Assembly (NCBI RefSeq): GCF_003946265.1
Contig: NZ_RHNO01000025.1
Coordinates: forward strand, 1 to 34,630
Direction: 5' to 3'
DNA length: 34,630 nucleotides
Source: Levilactobacillus yonginensis
GTDB taxonomy: Bacteria > Bacillota > Bacilli > Lactobacillales > Lactobacillaceae
The notes under the pieces are model-generated. The model made no database searches. It was not told the DNA's origin and saw only the letters and a list, made by a program, of their open reading frames with translations. This document shows positions 22,701-31,263 of this stretch, piece by piece. A program made the position numbers and the translations under genes. The stretch's first letter is position 1, and each line of letters opens with the position of its first letter.

Positions 22701-23330
22701 AGTTATCAGGATGCTTATTATGGTCAAGCCATGCAAATGTTGACGTACCTAGACGCTGTCAAAAAGAATATGCCAGATTTATTGGATGATGATGAACAAG
22801 CGGCCGAGCTAGCGGGGGCTGTCTACTTACATTTACAAAACCCAATTCTAAAAGCTACCGATGTTTTAGGCGAGGACCCCTTAGTGGCGTTATTAAAAGA
22901 AGAACGCTATCAGGGACTATTGCTAGACGACCCCGACCTTTTGACTAACATTGATACGTTATTTAGTGAGCCAGATTACACTGGGAGTTCACTTCTATTC
23001 CAAGGATTGCGACGCAAGAAAGATGGGGGCATCACGTCATATGGCAAGATGCTAGTTAATCCGGGTGAGTTGGACCTCTTACTTGGCCATACCGAACGGT
23101 TGATTAAACGCGCTGCTAATCAGATTTTTGATGGTCACGTTGATTTAGCACCATTTCGAGAGCAGAATCGAACTGCCTTACAGTTTTCACCGTATAAGTC
23201 GATCATGCAATTTGATCCTTTGTTAAAGGAAAACAATTATCGTGAATTGACCGCTCTGAAGAAGGACGAGGTTATTGCTCGGATCAAAGAAGAACAAGAA
23301 CAGGAGGACCCAGATGAGCGCAAAATTTAA
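19725..23330 (+). CDS. rexB: ATP-dependent helicase/nuclease subunit B (AddB/RexB)
   Basis: Non-catalytic-helicase, nuclease-bearing subunit of the RexAB (AddAB) complex, which resects double-strand breaks for RecA-dependent repair. The 1201-residue length is normal. The C-terminal RecB-like nuclease is intact: RGRIDRLDAL (about 962-971), GIVDYKSS (about 980-987) and the QAMQMLTYLDA motif. The Walker A found in Bacillus AddB is degenerate here (ILGSAGLDHRE, no GKT), and the four iron-sulfur cysteines are absent: the equivalent first position reads NPYAYFLKYGLKL and the C-terminal stretch after HVDLAPFREQNR has no Cys. This is the RexB form of lactic acid bacteria. ATG 19725 follows AAGGAGGT. 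rexA overlaps its last 17 bases. Confidence 0.95.
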   Translation: MSLQFILGSAGLDHREPMVATLAQQVTTHPEESYYYLVPNHIKFETEVDVLTALKQLIAPEQRLFAQTQVQVFSFTRLAWFFMKNEPVYQLPRISAAGLNMLIYQIIQEHADDLTIFRGEVDRPGFISQLTTQLSEFKVGQVTAADLMSAIDQLPTKNADLQAKLHDLMVIYEAFETKMIGKYVENTDLLNQLADYLDTRIDLSHAHFYLEGFSQLSAQERRLAAVLIQRSASVTVALNLNKGYPQALPDTTDLFFQSAKLYHQLYTVAQTNHVPVLVDERAKASRVSADLGALDAYWQASNTLSPAPDKPTIHPTNIQIVQADNRYVEVSRVATQIHQLVATGKYRYQDFLVLARHLDAYQTVIDPVFRAQEIPYFDDADVQMADHPFVELINALFDVQRRNYRYADVFRVLKSELLLPKDDAGEPMSLTDYRQALALTENMVLKNGYEGQHRWTQEKDWVFHRFASGDVGVQTTQDDRVTVQVNQIRHFIKQTLPPFFARLKAAKTYTDAAAVLYQFLDGAGVSQRLMAWRDQAIAAGDLVQAGQPEQAWATFCQMLDECHSIIGDLAFSQTDFQTLLQAGFAGAKFSQIPSTLDQVTISESGIVQANNRKVTFLMGATADAMPDDQVPTTLLADNDRQDLSTQLQSVDETSYLRDDAATQLAGEPYLNYLAFLSGSEQLIFSYPVNSDGDRNGLEISPYVARIRDYFNLPIIKAAATPSADETAILPFVGTRRSTLRHLVQASRDSQLREEPLSKPWLYVLRLLRADRNYGDLTTKLLGSLSYRNVPTQLTPDIVTHLYGQKISTSISKLEEYYANPYAYFLKYGLKLQERDVFELSPASTGEFFHATLDGLMKLVKQQHLDLASLDAQQLHELTDEVIAQVLDTSENPQFAILESSHRMGYIRQQLIKTMRQMARTLHEQSTRTKLRPRRTEVQFGLGDERGLKPLSFDLGKRRQVSVRGRIDRLDALEVNDKTFLGIVDYKSSEHKFSYQDAYYGQAMQMLTYLDAVKKNMPDLLDDDEQAAELAGAVYLHLQNPILKATDVLGEDPLVALLKEERYQGLLLDDPDLLTNIDTLFSEPDYTGSSLLFQGLRRKKDGGITSYGKMLVNPGELDLLLGHTERLIKRAANQIFDGHVDLAPFREQNRTALQFSPYKSIMQFDPLLKENNYRELTALKKDEVIARIKEEQEQEDPDERKI

Positions 23331-26300
23331 TTTCACTCCTAGTCAGGATCAGGCAATTCACCAGACTGGGAACAACTTACTTGTATCAGCCTCTGCGGGT
23401 TCTGGTAAAACGCGGGTACTTGTTCAACGCGTTATCGAACGATTAAAGTCAGGCACGGGTATTGATGAAATTTTAATCGTGACTTTTACCAAAGCCGCAG
23501 CTGCTGAAATGCGGGATCGTATTCAGACAGCATTACGGCAAGAGTTGGCTGCTAATCAAGGGAACGCCGAACAACAGCAATTCTATTTGCGTCAGTTAAA
23601 TCAATTGCCAGTAGCGGATATTAGTACGTTGGATGCATTTTGTTTGCGAATCTTGCAGCATTATTACTATGTAATCGACCAGGATCCAGTTTTTCGGCTA
23701 TTAGCGGATGAAACGGAGAACGCGTTAATGCGGGATGAAGTTTGGTCAGATCTACGTGAACAATTATATGCGGATGACGAGACTGGACTATTTGCACGTT
23801 TAACGGAGAATTTTTCTGGAGATCGTAGTGATGATGGCCTTGCAGAACTGGTTCAACAAACCTATACGTTTGCCAATGCGACTCCTCATCCCGAAGCATG
23901 GCTGGCTAATTTGGCAACGCCATATCAGCTGGATAGTGATCAGCTAACGGGGACCACCTTTTACCGTGAACGTTTGCAGCCCCTGTTCATGGAACAGTTG
24001 AAACAGATTCAGGCAGATTTGACGAGTGCCTATCAGCTGGCTGATCAGGCTAACTTAACCAAGCAAGCGGAACACGTAACCACCATTTTAGGTAGCATGC
24101 AAGAGGTAGTCACATTAGCCAGTGATGGGAGTTGGAATGCGTTACGAGCAGCCATTCAGAATTTCCCATGGGGGCGTATTCCTAGTATTCGCAAGACGAA
24201 TGAGGATTATCCCGTTTATAACGAACTTAAGACGACTTACTATGATCCAGCCAAAAAACAATTAGAAACGTTGAAGAAGACGTATTTGATTCAGGACGAA
24301 GCACAAGCTATGTCGACTATCGCGGCTGCAGGAGAACTAGTTACTGAGCTTGGTAAGGTCGTCATGGACTTCCGGCAGGCTTATCGTCAAGAGAAACAAC
24401 GACGTCACGTTTTAGATTTTGCGGATATTGAGCATGCAGCTTTGGAAATTTTGACGCAGGATACCGCGCAATCACACCAGGTAGCGCAACAGTTACAGGA
24501 TCAATATGCTGAAATTATGGTGGATGAGTATCAAGATACCAACAGTCTGCAAGAGGCTATTTTAACGGCGATTGCTCAGCCCGCACCAACTGGTAATCTC
24601 TTTATGGTGGGCGATGTTAAACAATCTATTTATCGATTCCGGCAAGCGGATCCCACTTTATTTATGGGAAAGACGGATCGGTACCAAGCAGATAGTCAGG
24701 CTGGTGAATTGATTGTCTTGGCTGAAAACTTCCGTTCAATGAAAAACGTGGATGATTTCACCAATTTGATCTTCAAGCAATTGATGGATCGAGAGCTAGG
24801 AGAAATTGCTTATACGGGGTCTGCACAGTTGAAGTTTGGGGCGAAGTATTATCCTGAGAAAGTCGAAAGTACTGCTGAACTGTTGGTCTATCTGACTGAG
24901 GGAAATGATGATTCTCAAAGCGATGATGGAGAAGCCATGGATGCTACTTTCCAGGTAGATAATAAGCATCAGGGTGAAGTGTTACTCGTTGGTAAACAGA
25001 TTCAGCAATTAATTGCCGATAAGACACCTATTTACGATCGTGATGCCAAGCAGGTACGACCGATGGCGTACAAGGATATTACATTGCTGACACCAACGCG
25101 GACCAACAACTTGATTATTACCGATGAACTGCGACGGTTGGGTATTCCAGTAGTTGTTAACGACGCACAGAACTACTTTAAGACGACGGAAATTCAAATC
25201 ATGATGGCATTACTCCGGGTAATTGATAATCCGTATCAAGATATTCCTTTAGCTGCCGTTTTGCGGTCACCGATTGTGGGCTTGAATGAAAATGAATTGG
25301 CGTTGCTCCGAATCAATCAGCGAACTGGAGACTATTTCCAAGCTGTGCAGCATTTTCAACAGACTTTTGCGGCGGGGAGTGCCAGTGACTTCCAGCAGAC
25401 CGTGTATGATAAAGTCAGTCATTTTTTGGAGCAGTTACAAACCTTCCGTGACATTGCTCAGCAAAACGAATTGGTGACGTTGATTTGGCGAATTTATCAG
25501 GAAACTGGTTTCTTAGACTACGTTGGGGGGATGCCAGCAGGTGAACAACGACAAGCCAACTTGCACGCCTTGTATGAACGGGCACAGAGTTATGAGAAGA
25601 GTAGTTTCAAAGGTCTCTTTCAATTTGTGCGGTTTGTAGAAAAGCTACAAGAACGGGATGCTGATTTGGCTGGGGCTCCAGTTCAGTCAGCAGAAGATGC
25701 TGTGTCAGTGATGACGATTCATGGGAGTAAAGGGCTTGAATTTCCCGTGGTGTTTATCATGGATGCTTCTCGCCAGTTCAATCGGCAAGATCAACAGGGA
25801 AATTATGTGATGAGTGGGAAGTCGGGAATTGGTATCGATTATTTGAACCCAGAAAGTCGAATCAAGGCGCCCAGCTTACAAAAATTAGTCACGGCGCAAG
25901 CCATTTCACGGGCCAGCCTGGCTGAGGAAATGCGGAAACTTTACGTGGCGTTGACCCGGGCTGAATCACGGATTTATATTGTGGGTTCTCATAAGAGTGA
26001 GGCCGAGGCTATTTCAGCTTGGGAACAGGCTTATCAAAGCCCGGACTTGGTTTTAAACGCTACCTTGCGTGAAAAAAACACCTTAGCTAACTACTTAGAT
26101 TGGATCGGTATGTGTCTAGTTCGTGATCCACAATTTGATGAGACCTTACGCCAGGGCTCAACGACCTTTAGTGGCCTAGCTGGTGATCCGGCTAAGTTCA
26201 AGGTGCACTTTGCTACGGCAGCTGATGTTGAGCCGGCACAACAAGTTAATGAGGCGGCGGTTGATTGGTTGACGCAGACCGCTAAGTCAGCCGAGACAGT

Positions 26301-27084
26301 TGCTGATACAGTTGATAGCGCACAAGTTAAGCATATTATGGATTTTCAATATCCGCATCAGGCAGCCACAGTAACAACTGCGTATCAATCAGTTTCTGAA
26401 GCTAAACGGCTGTTTGAAGATCCCGATAACGCGTCAATTGGTGAATATCAACCTGATACGCACGGCCAAGCAGGAAACCGATTTGTTACGCATGATTTTG
26501 CGCGACCAGACTTTCTACAAACTGTGCGAGAACCGTTGGCAACTGAAATTGGGACGGCAACCCACTTGGTGTTACAGCAGATATCGGTATCAACGGAACC
26601 AACTGCTGATAGCATTCAGGCAGTTATCGATGGGTTGGTTACAGATGGTGTTCTGACCAGTGAAGTGGCTGAACGGATACAAGTTGCTGCAATTTTACAA
26701 TTTTTCCAAAGTAATCTGGGTCAGCAGATTTTAGCGAACCCCGAAGATTTGCAACGTGAGGTGCCATTTTCATTATTGATGCCAGCTCAGAGCCTTTTTA
26801 AGGATTTTCAGGAAGCTGATTCTCAAGTGTTAGTCCATGGGATTGTGGATGGTTACTTAAGGACGCCAGAGGGGATTGTTCTGTTTGACTACAAAACTGA
26901 TCACGTTAATTCGCGTAACTTAGCGCAGAGTGAGGCTAAATTGATTGATCGGTATGGTGGCCAGGTTAATCTGTACGCTGAGGCATTACAACAAATGACG
27001 CAACAGCCAGTTATTGCCCAGTATTTATATTTGTTGACTGCTGGCCAATTGGTTGCAGTACCTAAGCAAGAGATTCAAAAATAA
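23314..27084 (+). CDS. rexA: ATP-dependent helicase/nuclease subunit A (AddA/RexA)
   Basis: The 1256-residue UvrD-type helicase and nuclease subunit of RexAB. Seen in order: Walker A SASAGSGKT (25-33), motif Ia TFTKAAAAEMR, Walker B VDEYQDTN (about 402), VGDVKQSIYRFRQADP (about 431), motif V MTIHGSKGLEFPVVF (about 799), motif VI YVALTRAESR, and the C-terminal nuclease GIVDGYLRTPEG then LFDYKTDHVN (about 1189) and the QVNLYAEAL motif. It unwinds DNA from broken ends and cuts one strand while RexB cuts the other. ATG 23314 lies six bases after AGGAGG and overlaps the end of rexB by 17 bases, showing translational coupling. The open frame extends upstream to 23275, but that part lies within rexB. 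A bidirectional terminator follows. Confidence 0.97.
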   Translation: MSAKFNFTPSQDQAIHQTGNNLLVSASAGSGKTRVLVQRVIERLKSGTGIDEILIVTFTKAAAAEMRDRIQTALRQELAANQGNAEQQQFYLRQLNQLPVADISTLDAFCLRILQHYYYVIDQDPVFRLLADETENALMRDEVWSDLREQLYADDETGLFARLTENFSGDRSDDGLAELVQQTYTFANATPHPEAWLANLATPYQLDSDQLTGTTFYRERLQPLFMEQLKQIQADLTSAYQLADQANLTKQAEHVTTILGSMQEVVTLASDGSWNALRAAIQNFPWGRIPSIRKTNEDYPVYNELKTTYYDPAKKQLETLKKTYLIQDEAQAMSTIAAAGELVTELGKVVMDFRQAYRQEKQRRHVLDFADIEHAALEILTQDTAQSHQVAQQLQDQYAEIMVDEYQDTNSLQEAILTAIAQPAPTGNLFMVGDVKQSIYRFRQADPTLFMGKTDRYQADSQAGELIVLAENFRSMKNVDDFTNLIFKQLMDRELGEIAYTGSAQLKFGAKYYPEKVESTAELLVYLTEGNDDSQSDDGEAMDATFQVDNKHQGEVLLVGKQIQQLIADKTPIYDRDAKQVRPMAYKDITLLTPTRTNNLIITDELRRLGIPVVVNDAQNYFKTTEIQIMMALLRVIDNPYQDIPLAAVLRSPIVGLNENELALLRINQRTGDYFQAVQHFQQTFAAGSASDFQQTVYDKVSHFLEQLQTFRDIAQQNELVTLIWRIYQETGFLDYVGGMPAGEQRQANLHALYERAQSYEKSSFKGLFQFVRFVEKLQERDADLAGAPVQSAEDAVSVMTIHGSKGLEFPVVFIMDASRQFNRQDQQGNYVMSGKSGIGIDYLNPESRIKAPSLQKLVTAQAISRASLAEEMRKLYVALTRAESRIYIVGSHKSEAEAISAWEQAYQSPDLVLNATLREKNTLANYLDWIGMCLVRDPQFDETLRQGSTTFSGLAGDPAKFKVHFATAADVEPAQQVNEAAVDWLTQTAKSAETVADTVDSAQVKHIMDFQYPHQAATVTTAYQSVSEAKRLFEDPDNASIGEYQPDTHGQAGNRFVTHDFARPDFLQTVREPLATEIGTATHLVLQQISVSTEPTADSIQAVIDGLVTDGVLTSEVAERIQVAAILQFFQSNLGQQILANPEDLQREVPFSLLMPAQSLFKDFQEADSQVLVHGIVDGYLRTPEGIVLFDYKTDHVNSRNLAQSEAKLIDRYGGQVNLYAEALQQMTQQPVIAQYLYLLTAGQLVAVPKQEIQK

Positions 27085-27095
27085 TAGATGGATAC

Positions 27096-27139
27096 AAAAA
27101 TGAGGTTATACCGTTTAGAACGATACAACCTCATTTTTT
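27096..27139. terminator. Bidirectional terminator between rexA and the small membrane gene
   Basis: AAAAATGAGGTT pairs with AACCTCATTTTT, with T runs at both ends. The stop codon of the leftward gene at 27138 lies within its edge. Confidence 0.85.
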
Positions 27140-27329
27140 ATTGATGAATTAATAATAGCGATGTCAGAATGAACAGCTGAACGACTATTACACCAATTAG
27201 ACCAGAGAATCCTTGATAATAGTGATGGTTACGATGCCAGAGATAACCCAGAATAACTGCTAAAGTCACTAGGCCCACAGTAAATAAAATGATTAATTTT
27301 AGTTTTACGTCAAAATCACTGGTCAACAT
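27138..27329 (-). CDS. Small two-span membrane protein, unknown function
   Basis: A 63-residue protein with two membrane spans (about 10-29, LKLIILFTVGLVTLAVILGY; and 41-61) separated by a His/Tyr-rich loop (WHRNHHYYQ). ATG 27329 is preceded by AAAGGAG eight bases away, which supports real translation. It lies between the rexA terminator and the thiolase gene, on the strand of the latter, 67 bases downstream of it, and could be cotranscribed. No family recognised. Confidence 0.6.
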   Translation of the reverse strand: MLTSDFDVKLKLIILFTVGLVTLAVILGYLWHRNHHYYQGFSGLIGVIVVQLFILTSLLLIHQ

Positions 27330-27396
27330 GGTTTTCGCTCCTTTTATGGGTTGTGTAGTGGCTCCATTATAGCAGAGATTAAGGGGTGGTCAGAGA

Positions 27397-28563
27397 CTAG
27401 CGTTCAATAATGAGAGCAATTCCCATCCCACCGCCAATGCACATACTGGCTAGTCCCCGTTTGCTGTCACTGTGGAGTAGTTCGTACAGTAAGGTAACGG
27501 CGATTCGCGTTCCTGAAGCACCTAGCGGGTGGCCTAAGGCAATTGAACCACCATTGACGTTTAGCCGATCGGCTGGGAGGTGTAGGTCCCGGGCAATGGC
27601 GACGGATTGCGAGGCAAAGGCCTCATTGATTTCAAAACAATCAATATCAGCTAGGGTCAAATTGGCTTGCGTTAGGACTTGTTGAATAGCGGTGACGGGT
27701 GCATAACCCATGATGGCCGGATCAATGCCAACTTCTTGATAACCCGCTAACGTTGCCAAATAGGGGATGCCGGCAGCGTCTGCTGTAGATTTACGCATTA
27801 GGACCATGGCAGCGGCCCCGTCATTGAGCCCTGCTGAGTTTCCAGCAGTCACTGTGCCGTTAGGTTTGAATGAAGGCTTGAGAGCAGCTAGCTGTTCCAG
27901 GGAAGTATCAGTACGCACGGCTTCATCGGTGGTAATGAGCTTATCACCCACTGGAACCGGTGTAATTTCGTCCGCAAATCGTCCGTTAAGTTGGGCCTGG
28001 GTAGCCTTTTCCTGAGAATCTAAGGAGAAGGTGTCTTGTTCAGCTCGACTGACGTGATATTTTTCTGCGACATTTTCAGCGGTGATGCCCATGGGAACGT
28101 CGGTGAAGGCGTCCATTAGTCCGTCTTTAGCCAGACTATCTGTCAGTGTTACATCACCATATTTACTGCCCCAACGGGTCCGGGGGTTCAAGTATGGGGC
28201 GTGACTCATGCTCTCAGTCCCGCCGACTAAGACAGCGTCTGCGTCACCCATCAGGATAGCGCTTTGGCCTAAACGGATTGCTTTAAGACTTGATCCACAG
28301 ACCTGATTAATGGTCATGGCGGTACTAGTAACTGGTAAACCAGCGTTTAATTCTACCTGGCGGGCGACGTTTTGTCCTTGCCCAGCCTGCAATACTGTTC
28401 CAAAAATGGTTTGCTGAATCATGGCGGGTGCGAGGCCGCTACGTTCAATGGCGGCCTTCGCAGCGATGGTCCCCAACTGAACGGCGGATATTCCGTGGAA
28501 ATTCCGGCCAAATTTGCCGATTGGGGTCCGGGCCGCACTAACGATTACTACTTTATCTGCCAT
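27397..28563 (-). CDS. Acetyl-CoA C-acetyltransferase (thiolase)
   Basis: A 388-residue biosynthetic thiolase that condenses two acetyl-CoA into acetoacetyl-CoA, the first step of the mevalonate route to isoprenoids in lactobacilli. Catalytic residues are visible: acyl-carrying Cys89 (NQVCGSSLKA), His345 (GGSIALGHPLGASG) and proton-transfer Cys375 (SMCIGGGMG), with NEAFA at 313-317. Length fits the tetrameric type II enzyme. ATG 28563 is 12 bases from the end of AAGGAG, a rather long spacing. No other mevalonate gene is adjacent. The undecaprenyl and quinone products of the pathway would serve cell-wall synthesis and the UbiA enzyme at 12441; that link is inferred. Confidence 0.94.
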   Translation of the reverse strand: MADKVVIVSAARTPIGKFGRNFHGISAVQLGTIAAKAAIERSGLAPAMIQQTIFGTVLQAGQGQNVARQVELNAGLPVTSTAMTINQVCGSSLKAIRLGQSAILMGDADAVLVGGTESMSHAPYLNPRTRWGSKYGDVTLTDSLAKDGLMDAFTDVPMGITAENVAEKYHVSRAEQDTFSLDSQEKATQAQLNGRFADEITPVPVGDKLITTDEAVRTDTSLEQLAALKPSFKPNGTVTAGNSAGLNDGAAAMVLMRKSTADAAGIPYLATLAGYQEVGIDPAIMGYAPVTAIQQVLTQANLTLADIDCFEINEAFASQSVAIARDLHLPADRLNVNGGSIALGHPLGASGTRIAVTLLYELLHSDSKRGLASMCIGGGMGIALIIER

Positions 28564-28604
28564 GCTAATTGGTTTCTCCTTTACGAAATGGTTTCCGAAA
28601 CTCT

Positions 28605-28633
28605 AATATAACGAACTTTACCGGATTTGTCTT
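28605..28633 (-). promoter_or_regulatory. Thiolase promoter
   Basis: On the minus strand AAGACA (28633-28628), 17 bases, TATATT (28610-28605). A short palindrome, GTTTC-G-GAAAC-like, lies right at the expected start point and could be an operator. Confidence 0.5.
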
Positions 28634-28660
28634 GAATTTGGTAAGGAGTTCACGGGGGAT

Positions 28661-28690
28661 TTGCTTTTTCTTAATTATTTTTCCTATAAT
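28661..28690 (+). promoter_or_regulatory. Promoter of the basic-tail protein gene
   Basis: TTGCTT (28661-28666), 18 bases, perfect TATAAT (28685-28690), 35 bases before the ATG. Confidence 0.6.
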
Positions 28691-28725
28691 AGGGGGGTGG
28701 GCTTCAAGATAGGGGAATAGAAGTT

Positions 28726-29685
28726 ATGAAACGAACAGAGTCAACTGCCAAATCACTGACGCCAGCAGAATTTTTGACGCCAGAACGATTGGCTCAATTG
28801 TCAGCTAACCAGCAAAAGTACGCGGCTAGCATTTTGCAGGATGTTTTGCACGCTCGAGAGACCGTCAATATGGCGGGGGACACTTGGACGGCGCAGCAGG
28901 TTGCAGCAACTTTGGCAGCCTTACCAACGTTAGTTGATCAACCGCACCTTTACTTTGTCGCGGTGGTGCCTGTCCTCACGGCTTATTTCAAGGCGCAACA
29001 ACTCCCTAATTTAAAGGAATTAGAAGTGGCCTTGAAGAACGCTCGGCCCGTGTTGGTCGAGAAACACGCCGAAGCGGCTGATGAACAAGCTGCCTATGAA
29101 GACGTGGTTGCTTTGGTTGAACAGTGGGTTCAGGACATGGTGGAACAGGCTGATGTTGCCAATTTAAAGGCTGCCGACCTGCAACACTTTGTGACAATCG
29201 TTCATACGACGGCTGAATTGATGATTACGGGGAAGCACTTAGAACCTCAGGACTGGGATGTCAAAACGCTCAGCGAAATCATGTTTGGGCCATTTACGCA
29301 TTTATTAGACGAACAGGACCGGGTGCCAGAGCTATTCAACCTGGTGCCATTTGCTTTGACGACCTTATTCAGTTACTTAATGACGCAAAAGAAGCTACCA
29401 CAAGGTCAGTCACTGTTGGATTGGGTTAGTGGGCACCACGACGCATTAGTCACGATGTATGATCCTAAGCTGGAGAGTTTCTTTGAAGAACTGACTACGG
29501 CGATGCAGCGTGAGGGTATTGATGCGAATGATCACACGAAAGTGGACGCATTTACGCAGGATTACTTGCGCCGTCACCCAACCGCTAGTCAGGAACTGTT
29601 TGCTACGGATCGGCATCTAACTCACAAGAAACATATTAAACAAATCAAATATAGTCAAAAACGGCGGCGTAAGCGTCGACGGTAA
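28726..29685 (+). CDS. Protein of unknown function with an Arg/Lys-rich C-terminal tail
   Basis: A 319-residue soluble protein, predicted mostly helical, with no membrane span and no cysteine. The first 290 residues are acidic to neutral (for example EKHAEAADEQAAYEDVVALV). The last 20 residues are extremely basic, ending KYSQKRRRKRRR, which suggests nucleic-acid or ribosome contact. It has its own promoter and a shared palindromic terminator, so it is a single-gene unit. ATG 28726 is the first in frame, with only weak Shine-Dalgarno pairing (AGGGG well upstream, near 28710). I do not recognise the family. Confidence 0.75.
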   Translation: MKRTESTAKSLTPAEFLTPERLAQLSANQQKYAASILQDVLHARETVNMAGDTWTAQQVAATLAALPTLVDQPHLYFVAVVPVLTAYFKAQQLPNLKELEVALKNARPVLVEKHAEAADEQAAYEDVVALVEQWVQDMVEQADVANLKAADLQHFVTIVHTTAELMITGKHLEPQDWDVKTLSEIMFGPFTHLLDEQDRVPELFNLVPFALTTLFSYLMTQKKLPQGQSLLDWVSGHHDALVTMYDPKLESFFEELTTAMQREGIDANDHTKVDAFTQDYLRRHPTASQELFATDRHLTHKKHIKQIKYSQKRRRKRRR

Positions 29686-29687
29686 AC

Positions 29688-29721
29688 AAAAAAGAGTTTG
29701 GAAATTTCCAAACTCTTTTTT
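29688..29721. terminator. Bidirectional terminator between the basic-tail gene and murE
   Basis: A perfect 34-base palindrome (17-base arms, AAAAAAGAGTTTGGAAA and its complement) with A/T tracts on both sides. It ends both convergent transcripts. Confidence 0.92.
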
Positions 29722-29728
29722 GCTGGTC

Positions 29729-31243
29729 TTATTTTTCGTCTGCCAAGTCGTCGATAACCTCGTGGGCAACGACGGGATCGGAGGCGTAAGGGGTGTCGAC
29801 CCCATTGATTTTTTGATAAGCGTCCTGTCCCTTACCAGCTAAAACAACTAGGTCGTTATTAGTGGCGGTAGCAATGGCGTGCTGAATGGCTTCTTCACGC
29901 TGGGCGACGATGGTCACGTTCACCTTATTGTGGTCAATGTGACTATCAATTTCTTTGGCAATGGCGATGGGATCTTCGTGACCCGGATCGTCAGTGGTTA
30001 AGAAGGCAACGTCCGCGTAGTCGTTAAGGGCTTGGGCAAATCCTTCACGCCGATCCTCACCCTTATCACCCGTACTCCCAAGCACGGTGATAATCTGATG
30101 GTCAGGAAATTGGGTGTGTAGGAAACTCAGAAGGGCGTTCATACTCCCCCAATCATGGGCGTAGTCAATGTAGACTGTCCCATGGTGCTGAGTCTTGATG
30201 AACTCCATCCGACCGGGAATGGTCGTGTGGGCCAAGCCGTTTTGCATGTCAGCGACGTGAGCACCGGCTAAGTAACTAGCTAGGATAGCAGCCGTAGCAT
30301 TGCTCTGGTTAAAGTCACCAGGCACTGACACGTTGAACGTTGTTGCTAAATCAGTTAGCCGTTCGTCGTTGGCCGTTAACCCGAACTCACTATCCGTCAG
30401 AGTAGCTTCACTACTCGTGATGGACAGGCTGGCCTGTTCCTGATTGAAACCATAAGTGAAAATATGGTCCGGTTCAGTTGAGACCTTCGCTGCAGCGTAG
30501 ACTTCATCGAAGTGATCCATATCTGCGTCAATGATGCAGTTACGCGAGTTAAGCATGAGCTGCATCTTGCAGAAGAGGTAGTTAGCGAAGTTAGGATGCT
30601 CATTGACCCCGATGTGATCAGGAGAAATATTGAGGAAAATCCCAACATCAAATTTCAACCCGTACACGCGGTCCAACAAGTAAGCTTGTGACGCGACTTC
30701 CATAACCAGCACCTTTTGCCCGTTATCAACAGCCTGCCGCATCTCGTGGAAGAGGTCGAAAGATTCGGCCGTCGTAAGGTGAGCGCGGAACTGATCTTCT
30801 GGCCGTGGACCAAGAATGTGGTTGATGGTTGAGAACATGGCTACTTGTTGAGGAAAGGCGTGGTTCAAAATGTTTTTCGTAAAGTAGGTTGAGGTCGTTT
30901 TCCCTTTGGTACCAGTATACCCAATGACAAACAGGTCATTCTGTGGGAAACCGAAGTATAGTTGAGCCGCAAGCGATAACGCTTTACGAACGTCATTAAC
31001 TAGGATTACGGGTACGTCAACGTGGTAGTCTTTTTCAGCCAAGTAGGCGCTGGCACCATTTTGAATGGCGGCGTGCAGATAATCCACTGAAAAATTGAAG
31101 CCCTTGCAGACGAAGAGGCCGTTGGCGCTGGCCTTGCGAGAATCGTAGGTTAACGATGCAAAGTCGACGTCGTCTGATTTAAGCGTGGTACTGCGGAATA
31201 AGTTATGTTCCTGCAGTAACGCGATCAGCTGGTTTGCTCTCAT
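29729..31243 (-). CDS. murE: UDP-MurNAc-tripeptide synthetase, probably L-lysine adding
   Basis: A 504-residue cytoplasmic Mur ligase that adds the third amino acid to UDP-MurNAc-L-Ala-D-Glu in peptidoglycan synthesis. ATP site GYTGTKGKTTST (109-118 region), catalytic MEVASQAYLL and ISPDHIGVNEH, the carbamylated lysine Lys226 (NYLFCKMQ), and C-terminal VLGSTGDKGEDRREGF are all present. At the substrate-selecting site it reads TDDPGHEDP (418-425), not the DNPR of diaminopimelate enzymes; loss of that arginine argues for L-lysine. It starts 20 bases after the lysS stop codon with no promoter between, so it is cotranscribed with lysS. Start ATG 31243 has AGAGG at a seven-base spacing. Confidence 0.93.
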   Translation of the reverse strand: MRANQLIALLQEHNLFRSTTLKSDDVDFASLTYDSRKASANGLFVCKGFNFSVDYLHAAIQNGASAYLAEKDYHVDVPVILVNDVRKALSLAAQLYFGFPQNDLFVIGYTGTKGKTTSTYFTKNILNHAFPQQVAMFSTINHILGPRPEDQFRAHLTTAESFDLFHEMRQAVDNGQKVLVMEVASQAYLLDRVYGLKFDVGIFLNISPDHIGVNEHPNFANYLFCKMQLMLNSRNCIIDADMDHFDEVYAAAKVSTEPDHIFTYGFNQEQASLSITSSEATLTDSEFGLTANDERLTDLATTFNVSVPGDFNQSNATAAILASYLAGAHVADMQNGLAHTTIPGRMEFIKTQHHGTVYIDYAHDWGSMNALLSFLHTQFPDHQIITVLGSTGDKGEDRREGFAQALNDYADVAFLTTDDPGHEDPIAIAKEIDSHIDHNKVNVTIVAQREEAIQHAIATATNNDLVVLAGKGQDAYQKINGVDTPYASDPVVAHEVIDDLADEK

Positions 31244-31263
31244 TCAATTGCCTCTTTTCGTGG

